Origin: Bradyrhizobium sp. 200
GTDB taxonomy: Bacteria; Pseudomonadota; Alphaproteobacteria; Rhizobiales; Xanthobacteraceae
Length of the DNA stretch: 64,000 bases
Assembly: GCF_023100945.1 (NCBI RefSeq)
Contig: NZ_CP064689.1
Location: 3,082,001 to 3,146,000 of the forward strand
Direction of reading: 5' to 3'
In this document: piece after piece, positions 1-9,044 of the stretch
Layout of the letters: every line of letters begins with the position of its first letter
Position numbering within the stretch: position 1 is the stretch's first letter
Made by a program: the position numbers and the translations under genes
The notes under the pieces: generated by a model
What the model saw: the letters and a program-made list of their open reading frames with translations, nothing else
Told to the model about the DNA's origin: nothing
Database searches by the model: none

Positions 1-1
1 G

Positions 2-418
2 GTCGCCTCCCTGCCGGACCGTATCGACATGTCGGCGCCGAAGGCCGACATGAATGTGCCGCGCTGGAATTTCGAGATACCCTTTGTGACGCCGCAGGGC
101 ACGGCGATGGCGCAGTTCGAGATTTCCCGCGATGGCGGCAGCGAGGGCGTCGAGGCCGCCAGGCGGGTGTGGCGGGCGCGATTTTCGCTTGACGTCGAGC
201 CGGCCGGTCCGGTTCACGCGCTGATATCGCTCACCGGCGACAAGACGTCGGTGCGGATCTGGGCGGAACGGCCCGCGACCGCAGAGCAACTGCGCGCCGG
301 CGCATCCGACCTGAGCCGGGCCGAATTGCAGCCCGGCGATATCGTGATCCGCGACGGCGCGCCGCCGCAGCCCGCGCGCACCGCCCGTGCCGGCCATTTT
401 CTGGACCGCGCGCTATGA
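2..418 (+). CDS. Flagellar hook-length control protein FliK, C-terminal part (partial)
   Basis: The frame is open from the first bases, so only the last 138 residues of a longer protein are present. The visible part has the feel of the FliK C-terminal (Flg_hook) domain: a segment reading PVHALISLTGDK, then VRIWAERP, then a proline-rich tail. FliK is the exported ruler that measures the flagellar hook and triggers the substrate switch by contacting FlhB. Its TGA overlaps the ATG of the FlhB-like gene (ATGA), so the two are probably translationally coupled; this supports the call. The ruler and secretion regions lie outside the window, so family membership rests on the C-terminal domain and the neighbour. 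Confidence 0.72.
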   Translation, partial: VASLPDRIDMSAPKADMNVPRWNFEIPFVTPQGTAMAQFEISRDGGSEGVEAARRVWRARFSLDVEPAGPVHALISLTGDKTSVRIWAERPATAEQLRAGASDLSRAELQPGDIVIRDGAPPQPARTARAGHFLDRAL

Positions 419-681
419 GCGTCGATACCAAAAGCAAGCTTGCGGTCGCGCTGCACTATGACAAGACCGGCGCCCCGCTTGTCGTGGCGAAGGGCAAAGG
501 CGTCATCGGCGCCAAGATCATCGAACTCGCCCGGGAACATGACATCCCGATCGAGGAGAACGAGGTGCTGGCCGGCGCCCTGTCCCATGTCGAAATCGGC
601 GACGAAATTCCGCCGGATCTCTACAAGGCGGTCGCCGAAGTGCTGGTGTTCGTGCTGCGGCTGTCGGGCCGCGTGCGCTGA
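415..681 (+). CDS. FlhB C-terminal-like export switch protein (EscU/YscU/HrcU family)
   Basis: The 88-residue product matches the cytoplasmic tail of FlhB after its self-cleavage site: AVALHYDKTGAPLVVAKGKG near the start, then ENEVLAGALSHVEIGDEIPP and a YKAVAEVLVFVLRL end. Full FlhB is a membrane protein of the flagellar export gate; this protein has no membrane part and begins just after where the NPTH cleavage motif would lie. Stand-alone FlhB tails (FhlX/YlqH-like) are known beside fliK and can substitute for the cleaved FlhB C-terminus. The start overlaps the fliK stop by 4 bases. A role in hook-length switching is inferred from family and context. Confidence 0.85.
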   Translation: MSVDTKSKLAVALHYDKTGAPLVVAKGKGVIGAKIIELAREHDIPIEENEVLAGALSHVEIGDEIPPDLYKAVAEVLVFVLRLSGRVR

Positions 682-704
682 ATCCAAATCTCGGAAATGT
701 CGCG

Positions 705-1826
705 TTACTCTATTCCCCACACGCGCGGATCGAGAAGCTCCGCCGGCGGCTTGATTTCGTCGAGGCTGACCGGACGTCGAGTCATGCGGACCGCGATCCA
801 TTCCTGCACAGCATCCCGTTCCTCGATCGTGCGCCACTCCCGGCGATCCTTCAACACAACGCGGTCATTCGTCAGACATCTTGATCGGCCGGAGACGCCG
901 TTTGTCATCAGGTAGAACCAACGGCAGGTCTCGCCCAGGATCGTCTCCGAGCGTTTCATATCGATCCACATTGTGCGGGATGTGTTCGCCGTATCCTCCG
1001 TCGCAGATGCCGGCTGAGTGATGGTGAGCCGCTTGGGTGCGCCGGATTCGTCCCAGACATGTTCAAAGCTCATCCAATCAGAATTGTGCGCGATCTCAAG
1101 TCGGCGGCGAACGCCGCTTACAGTCTCCTCGATCGACTGCCACGGACCATGCTGGCGCGTCGTCCGAACCGATTTTCCTGCATCGACGGACTGGCTCGAA
1201 AGCTCCAGGACTATCTCATAGCCTGATATTGCCGATGCTTCTGTTGGCGCAATCCGATCCCACCAATCCAGCGTCAAAAGTGTGCGCGGTGGCTTCACCT
1301 CGTCCACTGTGACCGGCCGGCGCTCCACGCGCGTTGCCACGGCGTATGTAATTACGTTGCCGTCGTAGATGGACCTTTGCCACAACTCGATGCCGTCATC
1401 CGTGACGCAACTCAAATCGAAAGGGCCCGCGCCGCCGGGGTTGCCGGATCTCGATACTTCCCACACCGTGCAGGTCTCGCCGAGATATGTCTGCCGTTCC
1501 CCGGTACTGCGCGGCGCGCGGTTGCGATAAGACAGATCGACACCACCACGCGAGAAAAACGCCGATGAAACTGAAGGCCGATCATCGACTGCAACGGCGC
1601 CATTGACGAAATAATAATTCACGAAACGGTAGCCGTCTCCAATCCGATCTACACGGGTCCAGTCTCCGTGATGGGTCACGCTTCGCTTGACCAATTTGGC
1701 ATACATGCGCTCGACCATGGTAACGACATAGTCGGGTTGCGAGGAGGTCGGAGCATACGGCGGATTGGCCGTCGCAGAGGCGGCAGCGGGGATGAAGATC
1801 GCTGCTACAAGAAAGATCGTCCGCAA
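705..1826 (-). CDS. Secreted protein with a duplicated domain, function unknown
   Basis: A TTG at 1826 with GGGA 8 bases upstream gives a clean signal peptide (RTIFLVAAIFIPAAASA). ATG codons at 1913 and 1934 are alternatives but would place a long polar stretch before the signal. The mature protein (about 350 residues) contains two copies of one unit: each has GETC, a second Cys in a SC.TDD/RCLTND context, and ends with a near-identical PV[T/S][V/L]DE[V/I]KPP motif. Two Cys per copy suggests one disulphide each. I do not recognise a named family. The gene is divergent from the class D beta-lactamase gene. Confidence 0.7.
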   Translation of the reverse strand: MRTIFLVAAIFIPAAASATANPPYAPTSSQPDYVVTMVERMYAKLVKRSVTHHGDWTRVDRIGDGYRFVNYYFVNGAVAVDDRPSVSSAFFSRGGVDLSYRNRAPRSTGERQTYLGETCTVWEVSRSGNPGGAGPFDLSCVTDDGIELWQRSIYDGNVITYAVATRVERRPVTVDEVKPPRTLLTLDWWDRIAPTEASAISGYEIVLELSSQSVDAGKSVRTTRQHGPWQSIEETVSGVRRRLEIAHNSDWMSFEHVWDESGAPKRLTITQPASATEDTANTSRTMWIDMKRSETILGETCRWFYLMTNGVSGRSRCLTNDRVVLKDRREWRTIEERDAVQEWIAVRMTRRPVSLDEIKPPAELLDPRVWGIE

Positions 1827-1946
1827 GGCAAAATTCCCAAAGGTGTTGGTGGCGCACGCATTAGTAGCGTGGTGTTGCACCACGATCTTAGCGGGTCTGG
1901 AAGGGATGCGCATCCCTGGTATTTCGCTTGTCATTATTTTACCACG

Positions 1947-2813
1947 ATGTCGTCAGCATCGTCTCGTCATTCCTCAACCAGCCCGGATATCCCCGTGATC
2001 AATCGCCGTCATGCACTCGGCCTTCTCACCGCCGCGAGCATTGTTCCTTCCCGCAGCCTCGCCAATGTCTCCTACCAGCGCAGCGAGTTTCGCGACGATC
2101 TGGCCAAGCGGTTTTTCGAGCTCGGCACGACAGGCACCTTCGTCGGCTACAAGGTGGACGATTACCTGATCATCGCCAGCGACAAGGTCCGGTCCGGCCA
2201 GGCCAGGCTGCCGGCCTCGACCTTCAAGATTCCGAATTCGATCATCGCGCTGGAGACTGGCGTGGTCGAGGACCCCGACAAGGACGTCTTCAAGTGGGAC
2301 GGCGTGACGCGCAGCATCGAGCCCTGGAACAAGGACCACACGCTGCGTTCGGCGATCGCAGTCTCCGCAGTGCCGGTCTATCAGGAGATCGCCCGGCGCG
2401 TCGGGCCCGAGCGCATGCAGAAATATCTCGACCTGTTCGACTATGGCAACCGCGACATCGGCGGCGGCATCGATCAGTTCTGGCTGACCGGCAATTTGCG
2501 CATCGACCCGATCCAGCAGATTGATTTCGTCGACCGGCTGCGCCGCGGCGTGCTGCCGGTGTCCAAGCGCAGCCAGGAACTGACGCGCGATATCCTTCCC
2601 GTGACGAAGGTGGGCGACGCCACCATCCGCGCCAAGAGCGGGCTTCTGGGCGCCGAGCAAGGCAAGCCATCATTGGGCTGGATGGTCGGCTGGGTCGAGA
2701 AGGGCAGCCAGCAGACTGTGTTTGCCATGAACATGGACTGCAAGGAGCAGAGCCACATCGCCGCCCGCATGACGGTAACGCAGCAGTGCCTTGCCGACAT
2801 CGTGGCTTATTAA
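1947..2813 (+). CDS. Class D (OXA-type) serine beta-lactamase
   Basis: The 288-residue product carries the class D set in order: STFK (residues 91-94, nucleophile Ser91 and carbamylatable Lys94), SAV (140-142), YGN (166-168), KSG (230-232) and WMVGW (245-249). These enzymes hydrolyse beta-lactams in the periplasm. A GTG at 1995 would begin the protein at INRRHALGLL, a Tat-like signal; the ATG at 1947 adds 16 residues, and neither start has a good ribosome site. It precedes a second serine hydrolase of the beta-lactamase fold. Substrate range cannot be read from sequence; a chromosomal housekeeping role is as likely as resistance. Confidence 0.9.
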   Translation: MSSASSRHSSTSPDIPVINRRHALGLLTAASIVPSRSLANVSYQRSEFRDDLAKRFFELGTTGTFVGYKVDDYLIIASDKVRSGQARLPASTFKIPNSIIALETGVVEDPDKDVFKWDGVTRSIEPWNKDHTLRSAIAVSAVPVYQEIARRVGPERMQKYLDLFDYGNRDIGGGIDQFWLTGNLRIDPIQQIDFVDRLRRGVLPVSKRSQELTRDILPVTKVGDATIRAKSGLLGAEQGKPSLGWMVGWVEKGSQQTVFAMNMDCKEQSHIAARMTVTQQCLADIVAY

Positions 2814-2915
2814 CGAGACGTAACTTGACGGACTAGCGCGCGCCCGCGCAGGTTTGGGTTGGCATGAGCCCGGCCGGCATCGGCGTCGGGGCAGGAACGG
2901 CCAACGGAGCTTTGC

Positions 2916-4319
2916 ATGCTGCATCGCCGCTCGGTTCTGCTCGCAGGCCCGGCGCTGCTGTTTGCGCGGGGAAGGGTGCAGGCGCAGTCAATGCAAGCCC
3001 AATCGATGCAAGCCCCGTCACTGCCAGCGCAGGACCTCGCCGCCATCCTGAAAGAGCGCGTGGATATCGCCCGCGACACGATGGGGATCGTCGCCGCGAC
3101 GATCGACGGTGGCCGGCCCAGCGTCACCGTCCATGGGCAATCCGGCTCCGATCGCCCGCTCGACGCCGAGACGGTGTTCGAGATCGGCTCGATCACAAAA
3201 GTGCTCACCTCGCTCTTGTTAGCCGACATGGTGCTGCGAGGCGAGGTGGCGATGGACGACCCTGCGTCGAAATTTCTGCCCGCCAGCGTCAAGATGCCGG
3301 ATTTCGAGGGGGCGCCGATCACGCTGATCGACCTTGCGACCTACACCTCGGGCCTGCCGCGGATGCCGTCCAATTTCGCGCCGAAGGATTGGGGCAATCC
3401 CTACATCGATTACACGGCCGAGCGGCTCTACGACTACCTGTCGAACCACAAGCTCGGCTTCAAGCCGGGCACGCACTTCGAATACTCCAATCTCGGCTTC
3501 GGCCTGCTCGGCCATATCCTCGAGCTGCGCGCCGGCAAGAGCTATGAGGAATTGGTGGTGTCGCGCATCTGCGCGCCGCTCGGCATGGACGATACCCGCA
3601 TCACGCTCACGAGTTCGATGCGGCAGCGACTGGCGCAGGGCCACAACGCTGGTCTCGCGCCGGTCCCGAATTGGGATTTTGCGGCGCTTGCGGGTGCCGG
3701 CGCGTTTCGTTCAACGGCGAACGACCTGCTGAAGTTTGTTCAGATGTGTCTCGATCCCGCCGATACGCCGCTCGCCGCCGCGCTGAAGATGACGCTTTCC
3801 GAGCGGCGTCCGCGGATGGATCAGCGCGACGTGGGGCTCGGCTGGTTCGTCTCCCGGCGGTTCGGCGACGAACTGATCTGGAAGAGTGGCGGCACCGGCG
3901 GCTATGCGACCTTCATCGGCTACTCGACCAAGACCCGGCGAAACCGCATCCTTCTCTCCAATGCGGCCAACTATGACGCCAATATCGCGCTTGGCACGCA
4001 TCTGTTGAACGCGGCATACCCGCCCCCAAAACTTCGCCGCGAGGTGCAGGTCGATCCGGCGGTGCTCGCGACCTATGCCGGCCGCTACGAAATATCGCCG
4101 ACCTTCATCCTGACGGTGCGCCCCGATGGCGGCCGGCTGTTCATTCAGGCGACGGCGCAATCCGAGTTCGAGGTCTATGCCGAGAGCGACACCGAGTTCT
4201 TCTATCGCGTGGTCGACGCGCAGGTCAGCTTCGTGCGACCCGACGGCGGCATGGCGCCGTCGCTGACGCTGCATCAGAACGGCAAGAACATGCCGGGCAA
4301 GCGGCTGCCGCAAGACTGA
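2916..4319 (+). CDS. Serine hydrolase, beta-lactamase class C / penicillin-binding-protein-like
   Basis: This 467-residue exported protein has the class C/DD-peptidase triad: SITK (92-95), YSN (190-192) and a KTG-box variant SGGTGG (323-328). After residue about 375 there is an extra beta-rich domain like those in DUF3471-type esterases and D-aminopeptidases. The N-terminus is an HRRSVLLAGPALL signal followed by a short hexad-like repeat (QSMQAQSMQAPS). Members of this fold cleave beta-lactams, D-amino-acid peptides or esters; the substrate here is unknown. It starts about 100 bases after the class D gene in the same direction and may share its transcript. Confidence 0.85.
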   Translation: MLHRRSVLLAGPALLFARGRVQAQSMQAQSMQAPSLPAQDLAAILKERVDIARDTMGIVAATIDGGRPSVTVHGQSGSDRPLDAETVFEIGSITKVLTSLLLADMVLRGEVAMDDPASKFLPASVKMPDFEGAPITLIDLATYTSGLPRMPSNFAPKDWGNPYIDYTAERLYDYLSNHKLGFKPGTHFEYSNLGFGLLGHILELRAGKSYEELVVSRICAPLGMDDTRITLTSSMRQRLAQGHNAGLAPVPNWDFAALAGAGAFRSTANDLLKFVQMCLDPADTPLAAALKMTLSERRPRMDQRDVGLGWFVSRRFGDELIWKSGGTGGYATFIGYSTKTRRNRILLSNAANYDANIALGTHLLNAAYPPPKLRREVQVDPAVLATYAGRYEISPTFILTVRPDGGRLFIQATAQSEFEVYAESDTEFFYRVVDAQVSFVRPDGGMAPSLTLHQNGKNMPGKRLPQD

Positions 4320-4358
4320 TCGCCGGGTCGCGGCGCGGCGGCGGCTTCGCCGATACCG

Positions 4359-4847
4359 CTAACGCCGGTTCAGCGCGAGCGAGACGGACTGGATGTTGGT
4401 GCCCTGAGGTTGGATGGAGACCGTCTGGCGGCCGCCACGCGTCGTCAACGACAGGTTGGCCGAGAAGCTGTCGCCTCGTGCTGCAGCCTCGACGTGATCG
4501 CCGGCCGCGCGTCCGGAAAGCGTGCCGGATGCGTTGCGGCTTGCTTCGGTCCATGAACCCCTGATCGTGCCGCCGCGGTATTCCACCTCGCTGGCGAGAT
4601 CGAATTTATAGCTCTCGCTCGCGCATGTCAGATTGAGCCGAAGCTGGTCGCCGGCTCCGTCGACATCGTACGCTGCGCGGCAACGCAATCGCTCCTGTTG
4701 TCCGTCCGTGGTGTTCAACACGCCGCTGCCTGACCACGTACCTGCCATGGCGACGAACGGCGAGACAGGTGCGGCCACGGCCGCGCCCAAGGGCAGACAT
4801 AGCGCCGTAAACAGCAGCGCCTTTTGAGTAAAACTGGATCCAGACAT
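4359..4847 (-). CDS. Small secreted protein, function unknown
   Basis: The ATG at 4847 has GGAG 9 bases upstream and is preferred to the ATG at 4862, which has none. A signal peptide (KALLFTALCLPLGAAVAA) precedes a beta-rich mature domain of about 135 residues that starts GTWSGSGVL and contains two Cys (RLRCRAAYDV and LTCASE), probably a disulphide. The 'GTWSGSG' opening is common in small lipocalin-like periplasmic proteins of Bradyrhizobium, but I cannot name a family. It converges with the upstream serine hydrolase gene. Confidence 0.7.
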   Translation of the reverse strand: MSGSSFTQKALLFTALCLPLGAAVAAPVSPFVAMAGTWSGSGVLNTTDGQQERLRCRAAYDVDGAGDQLRLNLTCASESYKFDLASEVEYRGGTIRGSWTEASRNASGTLSGRAAGDHVEAAARGDSFSANLSLTTRGGRQTVSIQPQGTNIQSVSLALNRR

Positions 4848-4998
4848 CTTGATGGTCTCCATTTCGGTATAGCCATCAACGCCAGAACCGCAAACGGGTT
4901 CATCGGTTTCACCGCCGCCTGACTTGCGGGGCGGGTTCCATCACGGCGCCGCTCCCAGCTTGAGCAAGGCTTGCAGGAATTCGCTCACCGCCAAGCGG

Positions 4999-5418
4999 CT
5001 AATCGGCTGTCAATTTCGACTGCTTGCCGATCCGTCCCATATGGGTGAAGCCAAAACCGCTGGCATATTTCAGGCCGTAGCCGAGCGCGCGGTCGAAGCC
5101 GATATGGGCCAGCCAGATCATGGCGATCGAGAGAATGAGCGGCGAAGCGGTGGCAAATCCGCCGGTCATCATTGCCATCGGCGCGAGATAGCTGTGGGCG
5201 GCGTTGTAGATCAGGGCGCCGAAACGCGGTCCCGACAGGTAGGCCGCAAAGCTGAGATCGGGCACAAAGAACAGGATGGCATAGACCCACCAGTCGCCGT
5301 CCCAGATATAGTAAAGCAGCGTCATCCCGGTAAAGAGCGCCAATCCCTCCAGCCGAAGCAGCGTTCGCACACCCCCCGTCACGGCGCCCGAGGTGTCGGC
5401 GCTTGCGGCATCGGTCAT
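4999..5418 (-). CDS. DUF4260 family membrane protein
   Basis: The product (139 residues) has four predicted membrane segments and the DUF4260 signatures: LLRLEGLALF, FFVPDLSFAAYL, YNAAHSY and WLAHIGFDRALGYGLKY near the end. The start at 5418 has GGGG 6 bases upstream; an ATG 12 bases earlier is possible. Function is unknown; members are small integral inner-membrane proteins. It is divergent from pccB. Confidence 0.88.
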   Translation of the reverse strand: MTDAASADTSGAVTGGVRTLLRLEGLALFTGMTLLYYIWDGDWWVYAILFFVPDLSFAAYLSGPRFGALIYNAAHSYLAPMAMMTGGFATASPLILSIAMIWLAHIGFDRALGYGLKYASGFGFTHMGRIGKQSKLTAD

Positions 5419-5555
5419 TCCGGTCCCCATGGTCAGGATGCGGATATAGGGGGCGCTAGGCGGCGGTACCAGAGGCCGGATCAGGTGTTTCCGCTTCCGA
5501 AAAGGCCGTGTTAGAACCCCCTCAAATCGTTACCCAAAAGGCGGGCGGAAGCAGC

Positions 5556-7088
5556 ATGAAGGATATCCTGGACACCCTCGAAGAACGGCGCGCCGGTGCC
5601 AAGCTCGGCGGCGGCGAAAAGCGCATCGAGGCGCAGCACGCCCGCGGAAAATTGACCGCGCGGGAGCGCATCGAGCTGCTGCTCGACAAGGGCTCGTTCG
5701 AGGAATTCGACATGTTCGTCGAGCACCGCTCGACCGAATTCGGCATGGAGAAGACGAAAGTGCCGGGCGACGGCGTCGTTACCGGCTGGGGCACGGTGAA
5801 TGGCCGCAAGACCTTTGTGTTCGCCAAGGATTTTACCGTGTTCGGCGGCTCGCTGTCGGAAACCCACGCGCTGAAGATCACAAAGCTGCAGGACATGGCG
5901 ATGAAGGCGAGGGCGCCGATCATCGGCCTCTATGACGCCGGCGGCGCGCGCATCCAGGAAGGCGTGGCCGCCTTGGCAGGCTATTCCTATGTGTTCCGCC
6001 GCAACGTCATCGCCTCGGGCGTGATTCCGCAGATCTCCGTCATCATGGGTCCCTGCGCCGGCGGCGACGTCTATTCGCCCGCGATGACCGATTTCATCTT
6101 CATGGTGAAGAACACCAGCTACATGTTCGTCACCGGGCCCGACGTGGTGAAGACCGTCACCAACGAGGTGGTCACGGCCGAAGAGCTCGGCGGCGCCTCG
6201 GTGCACGCCACGCGCTCCTCGATTGCCGACGGCGCGTTCGAGAACGACGTCGAGACGCTGCTGCAGATGCGCCGGCTGATCGACTTCCTGCCGTCCAACA
6301 ACACCGACGGCGTGCCGGAATGGCCGAGCTTTGACGACATCGAGCGCGTGGACATGTCGCTGGACACGCTGATCCCCGACAACCCGAACAAGCCCTACGA
6401 CATGAAGGAGCTGATCAGCAAGGTCGTGGACGAAGGCGACTTCTTCGAAATCTCGGAAACCTTTGCCCGCAACATCGTCACCGGCTTCGGCCGCATCGCC
6501 GGCCGCACCGTCGGCTTCGTCGCCAACCAGCCGATGGTGCTGGCGGGCGTGCTCGACTCCGACGCCTCGCGGAAAGCCGCGCGCTTTGTCCGTTTTTGTG
6601 ACGCCTTCAACATCCCGATCGTGACGTTCGTCGACGTGCCGGGCTTCCTGCCGGGCACAGCCCAGGAGTATGGCGGCCTGATCAAGCACGGCGCGAAACT
6701 GCTGTTCGCCTATTCGCAATGCACGGTGCCGCTCGTCACCATCATCACCCGCAAAGCCTATGGCGGCGCGTTCGACGTGATGGCGTCCAAGGAAATCGGC
6801 GCCGACATGAACTACGCCTGGCCGACCGCCCAGATCGCCGTGATGGGCGCCAAGGGCGCGGTCGAAATCATCTTCCGCAGCGACATGAACGATCCCGATG
6901 CGATCGCCAAGCGCACCAAAGAATACGAAGACCGCTTCCTGTCCCCGTTCATCGCAGCCGAGCGCGGCTACATCGACGACGTCATCATGCCGCATTCGAC
7001 AAGGAAGCGGATCGCGCGGGCGCTGGCGATGCTCAGGGATAAGAAGGTCGAGATGCCGGCGAAGAAGCACGACAATTTGCCGTTGTAA
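5556..7088 (+). CDS. pccB: Acyl-CoA carboxylase carboxyltransferase (beta) subunit, probably propionyl-CoA carboxylase
   Basis: The 510-residue protein is a full-length biotin-dependent carboxyltransferase: it transfers the carboxyl group from carboxybiotin to propionyl-CoA, giving methylmalonyl-CoA. Both crotonase-like halves are present, with oxyanion-hole glycine runs ([28 protein letters not shown]) and the substrate-loop sequence [16 protein letters not shown]. The ATG at 5556 has GGCGGAAG upstream; earlier in-frame starts lack a site. The biotinylated alpha subunit is not in the window. Methylcrotonyl- or acetyl-CoA carboxylase are alternatives, but overall similarity feels closest to PccB. 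It would feed propionyl-CoA from branched-chain or odd-chain acids into the TCA cycle. Confidence 0.88.
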   Translation: MKDILDTLEERRAGAKLGGGEKRIEAQHARGKLTARERIELLLDKGSFEEFDMFVEHRSTEFGMEKTKVPGDGVVTGWGTVNGRKTFVFAKDFTVFGGSLSETHALKITKLQDMAMKARAPIIGLYDAGGARIQEGVAALAGYSYVFRRNVIASGVIPQISVIMGPCAGGDVYSPAMTDFIFMVKNTSYMFVTGPDVVKTVTNEVVTAEELGGASVHATRSSIADGAFENDVETLLQMRRLIDFLPSNNTDGVPEWPSFDDIERVDMSLDTLIPDNPNKPYDMKELISKVVDEGDFFEISETFARNIVTGFGRIAGRTVGFVANQPMVLAGVLDSDASRKAARFVRFCDAFNIPIVTFVDVPGFLPGTAQEYGGLIKHGAKLLFAYSQCTVPLVTIITRKAYGGAFDVMASKEIGADMNYAWPTAQIAVMGAKGAVEIIFRSDMNDPDAIAKRTKEYEDRFLSPFIAAERGYIDDVIMPHSTRKRIARALAMLRDKKVEMPAKKHDNLPL

Positions 7089-7096
7089 CAGGTGCT

Positions 7097-7184
7097 GTAG
7101 GGTGGGTTAGCGCAGCGTAACCCACCGGCCGCACCAACCGCGTGTCGAGACTTTGGTGGGTTACGCTGCGCTAACCCACCCTAC
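7097..7184. repeat. Palindromic repeat family R1, copy 1
   Basis: An 88-base near-perfect inverted repeat: a GGTGGGTTAGCGCAGCGTAA-type arm meets its reverse complement around a short spacer. It lies between convergent pccB and the VOC gene and may fold as a hairpin. Two more copies, with a longer leader, are at 7900-8009 and 11480-11592. Confidence 0.85.
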
Positions 7185-7200
7185 GAAGCTCACAAGTTCG

Positions 7201-7662
7201 CTAGGCCGCCTTGTTTTGCTGCTTCATGAATTCCGTCGCGCGCTTCTTGAGCTCGGCGGGCGAAACGTCCTCGACGTGGGTGCCGATGTGCCAGTGATTG
7301 CCGGCCGGGTCCGTCACGCCGCCGCTGCGGTCGCCATAGAACATGTCCGCAGGCTCCATCACCGACGTGCCGCCAGCCTTCAGCGCCATCTGGTAAACCG
7401 CATCCACATTCGGCACGTAGATGTGCAGCATGGCCGAAGTGGCCTTTGCCTGTTCGGAAGCATCGGAAATCATCACGACGGAATCGCCGATCTTGAGCTC
7501 CGCGTGCATGATCTTGCCGTCGGGCCGCATCATCGGCTCGAACACGGGTTGTGCGCCGAATGCGTTCTTCATGAACTGGACGATCCTTTCCGCGCCGTCG
7601 ACGACGAGATAAGGCGTGAGGGTGTGGTATCCGTCAGGAATGGGTTTTACTTTCGTTGCCAT
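7201..7662 (-). CDS. VOC superfamily (PhnB/glyoxalase-like) protein
   Basis: The 153-residue protein has the PhnB-type vicinal-oxygen-chelate layout: it begins PYLVVDGAERIVQFMKNAFG, has MMRPDGKIMHAELKIGDS in the middle, and ends GVTDPAGNHWHIGTHVEDV. The start at 7662 is well supported by AGAGGAG 8 bases upstream. Family members range from metal-dependent isomerases to binding proteins; without a partner gene the substrate is unknown. It converges with pccB across a palindromic repeat. Confidence 0.88.
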   Translation of the reverse strand: MATKVKPIPDGYHTLTPYLVVDGAERIVQFMKNAFGAQPVFEPMMRPDGKIMHAELKIGDSVVMISDASEQAKATSAMLHIYVPNVDAVYQMALKAGGTSVMEPADMFYGDRSGGVTDPAGNHWHIGTHVEDVSPAELKKRATEFMKQQNKAA

Positions 7663-7899
7663 CGCTGTCTCCTCTGGTTTGGATGACGCCTGCAGCAGAA
7701 CGACCCAACATTCCCCCTTGTTCCTTTTGGATTTTCACGCGGTTGTTTGTAGAAAGTGTGACGGTCTGACCCGCGATGGCGCTCGCGCTGCGGGTTCCGC
7801 GTTCCTTCAGGGAACAACGGGAAAGCTTCGGCGGACACAATCGCTTGGACATCCCGCACGAAGTTCGCACGAGGCGCGATGGTCTAGAAAAGGACGGGG

Positions 7900-8009
7900 T
7901 AGCCAACGGGTCGCGCGAATGCGCGCCCGATAAACTCCGCGTAACCCACCAAAGTCTCGAAACGCGGTCGGTTCGGCCGGTAGGTTACGGCTTCGCCTAA
8001 CCCACCTAC
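7900..8009. repeat. Palindromic repeat family R1, copy 2
   Basis: This copy has a 30-base leader (AGCCAACGGGTCGCGCGAAT and onward) shared with the copy at 11480, then the GTAACCCACC...GGTTACGGCTTCGCCTAACC inverted repeat. The surrounding 7663-8040 gap holds no convincing gene. Confidence 0.85.
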
Positions 8010-8040
8010 GAAGCCGAGACCGTCGTCGCCGCGGCCTTAA

Positions 8041-8250
8041 TCACTCCAATTCGCTTTTCTTCCGCTGTTCGCCTTCGCGAAGGCGCTGCGCGATCGCTGT
8101 TCGTCTTGAGATCAGCGCAGCCTCATCCGCGAGTCGCTGCGCGAGATCGGAGTGATACTGCTGCACGACGTCGAGCGCGGCTTCCTTGGCAAGCTTTCGA
8201 TGGTGCTCGGCAAGGAATCTGTGCAGGTCAGCGAGCTGTTCGTCGTCCAT
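8041..8250 (-). CDS. Small charged helical protein, hypothetical
   Basis: A 69-residue frame starting at an ATG with a weak GAGG site. It is rich in Glu, Lys, Arg and Leu and should form one or two long helices (LADLHRFLAEHHRKLAKEAA). No family recognised. It could be genuine, but support is limited to the start codon, composition and lack of a competing gene. Confidence 0.45.
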   Translation of the reverse strand: MDDEQLADLHRFLAEHHRKLAKEAALDVVQQYHSDLAQRLADEAALISRRTAIAQRLREGEQRKKSELE

Positions 8251-8495
8251 GGGTATCGCGCCTCAGCCGCAATTTCCCAAATATACCGCAACCTGTTGAT
8301 CCAGCACCAGCTTTTCGACGCGCCCAATCGTCGCCCGGGAACGAAGTCAGATGGTCATCGTCGCCGCAGCATGCCTATATCGGCGGCTTGCCGGCCGTTC
8401 GTTAACCAACTGTTAACCATGCCGGCCTAGCCTGCGGTCATTGCCAGTCGCTCACTAGCGGATTTACCGCCCGGTTCGTTCGAGGAGAACAGCCG

Positions 8496-8993
8496 ATGTC
8501 CGTTGAGATTCTGACCTATGGCGCCCTCGGCGCCCGCCTGAACATCTCGCCCATGGCTGCCCGTTCGCTTGCCAGGCGGCTCCGGCTGCCGCGTTCGCTA
8601 TCGGACGATGGCAAGGCTCTCGTGAGCGTTGATCTCGCCGAAATACACCATACGCCACAGCCGCCGGGCCGTCGCCAGGCAAGCGACGTCGCGCAGTTGA
8701 CGGCCAAGGTTGCGGCATTGGAGGCGGATATCGCGCAGCTCGAAGCGATGGCCGCCGGTCACCGCGCCGATTTCGAGCACGAACGCGCGCGCGCCGAACG
8801 CCTGGTGACCGAGCTGCTGCAGGCGACTGCCGAGGTTACGGCCGCCAGGGAGGCGGCTGCGCGGCTTGAGGGGGAGGTAACAGTCCTGCGGACCCGTGCC
8901 CGAACTGATAGCTCGCTCGACAAGACGGAACGCCGGCTGGGGCAGCTCGCGGCGACCCTTGTGGAATCAGACCGCAAGGCGGCACGTGGGTAG
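8496..8993 (+). CDS. HTH plus coiled-coil protein (KfrA/replication-region-like N-terminus)
   Basis: The 165-residue product starts with a helix-turn-helix-like block (YGALGARLNISPMAARSLAR, residues 8-27) that also carries a short basic strand, then a long coiled coil from about residue 66 (TAKVAALEADIAQLEAM onward). This layout is like KfrA-type DNA-binding proteins that pair a small HTH with an extended coiled coil. GAGGAG lies 7-8 bases before the ATG. It ends 51 bases before the second ftsZ in the same direction, so co-transcription is plausible. A DNA-binding role is inference. Confidence 0.75.
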   Translation: MSVEILTYGALGARLNISPMAARSLARRLRLPRSLSDDGKALVSVDLAEIHHTPQPPGRRQASDVAQLTAKVAALEADIAQLEAMAAGHRADFEHERARAERLVTELLQATAEVTAAREAAARLEGEVTVLRTRARTDSSLDKTERRLGQLAATLVESDRKAARG

Positions 8994-9044
8994 CACTCCC
9001 TGTCTTCTCATTCCGCAGCGTCGCGGAGCAACCGTGGGGCAAGA

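Noticed and set aside
5511..7070. Long open frame on the minus strand opposite pccB
   Set aside because: It mirrors a full-length conserved enzyme gene, has His/Asp/Val-rich low-complexity composition, and no ribosome site; typical antisense shadow in high-GC DNA.
7634..7906. 90-residue minus-strand frame upstream of the VOC gene
   Set aside because: Overlaps the VOC start and has no ribosome site or recognisable fold; part of the gene-less 7663-8040 gap.
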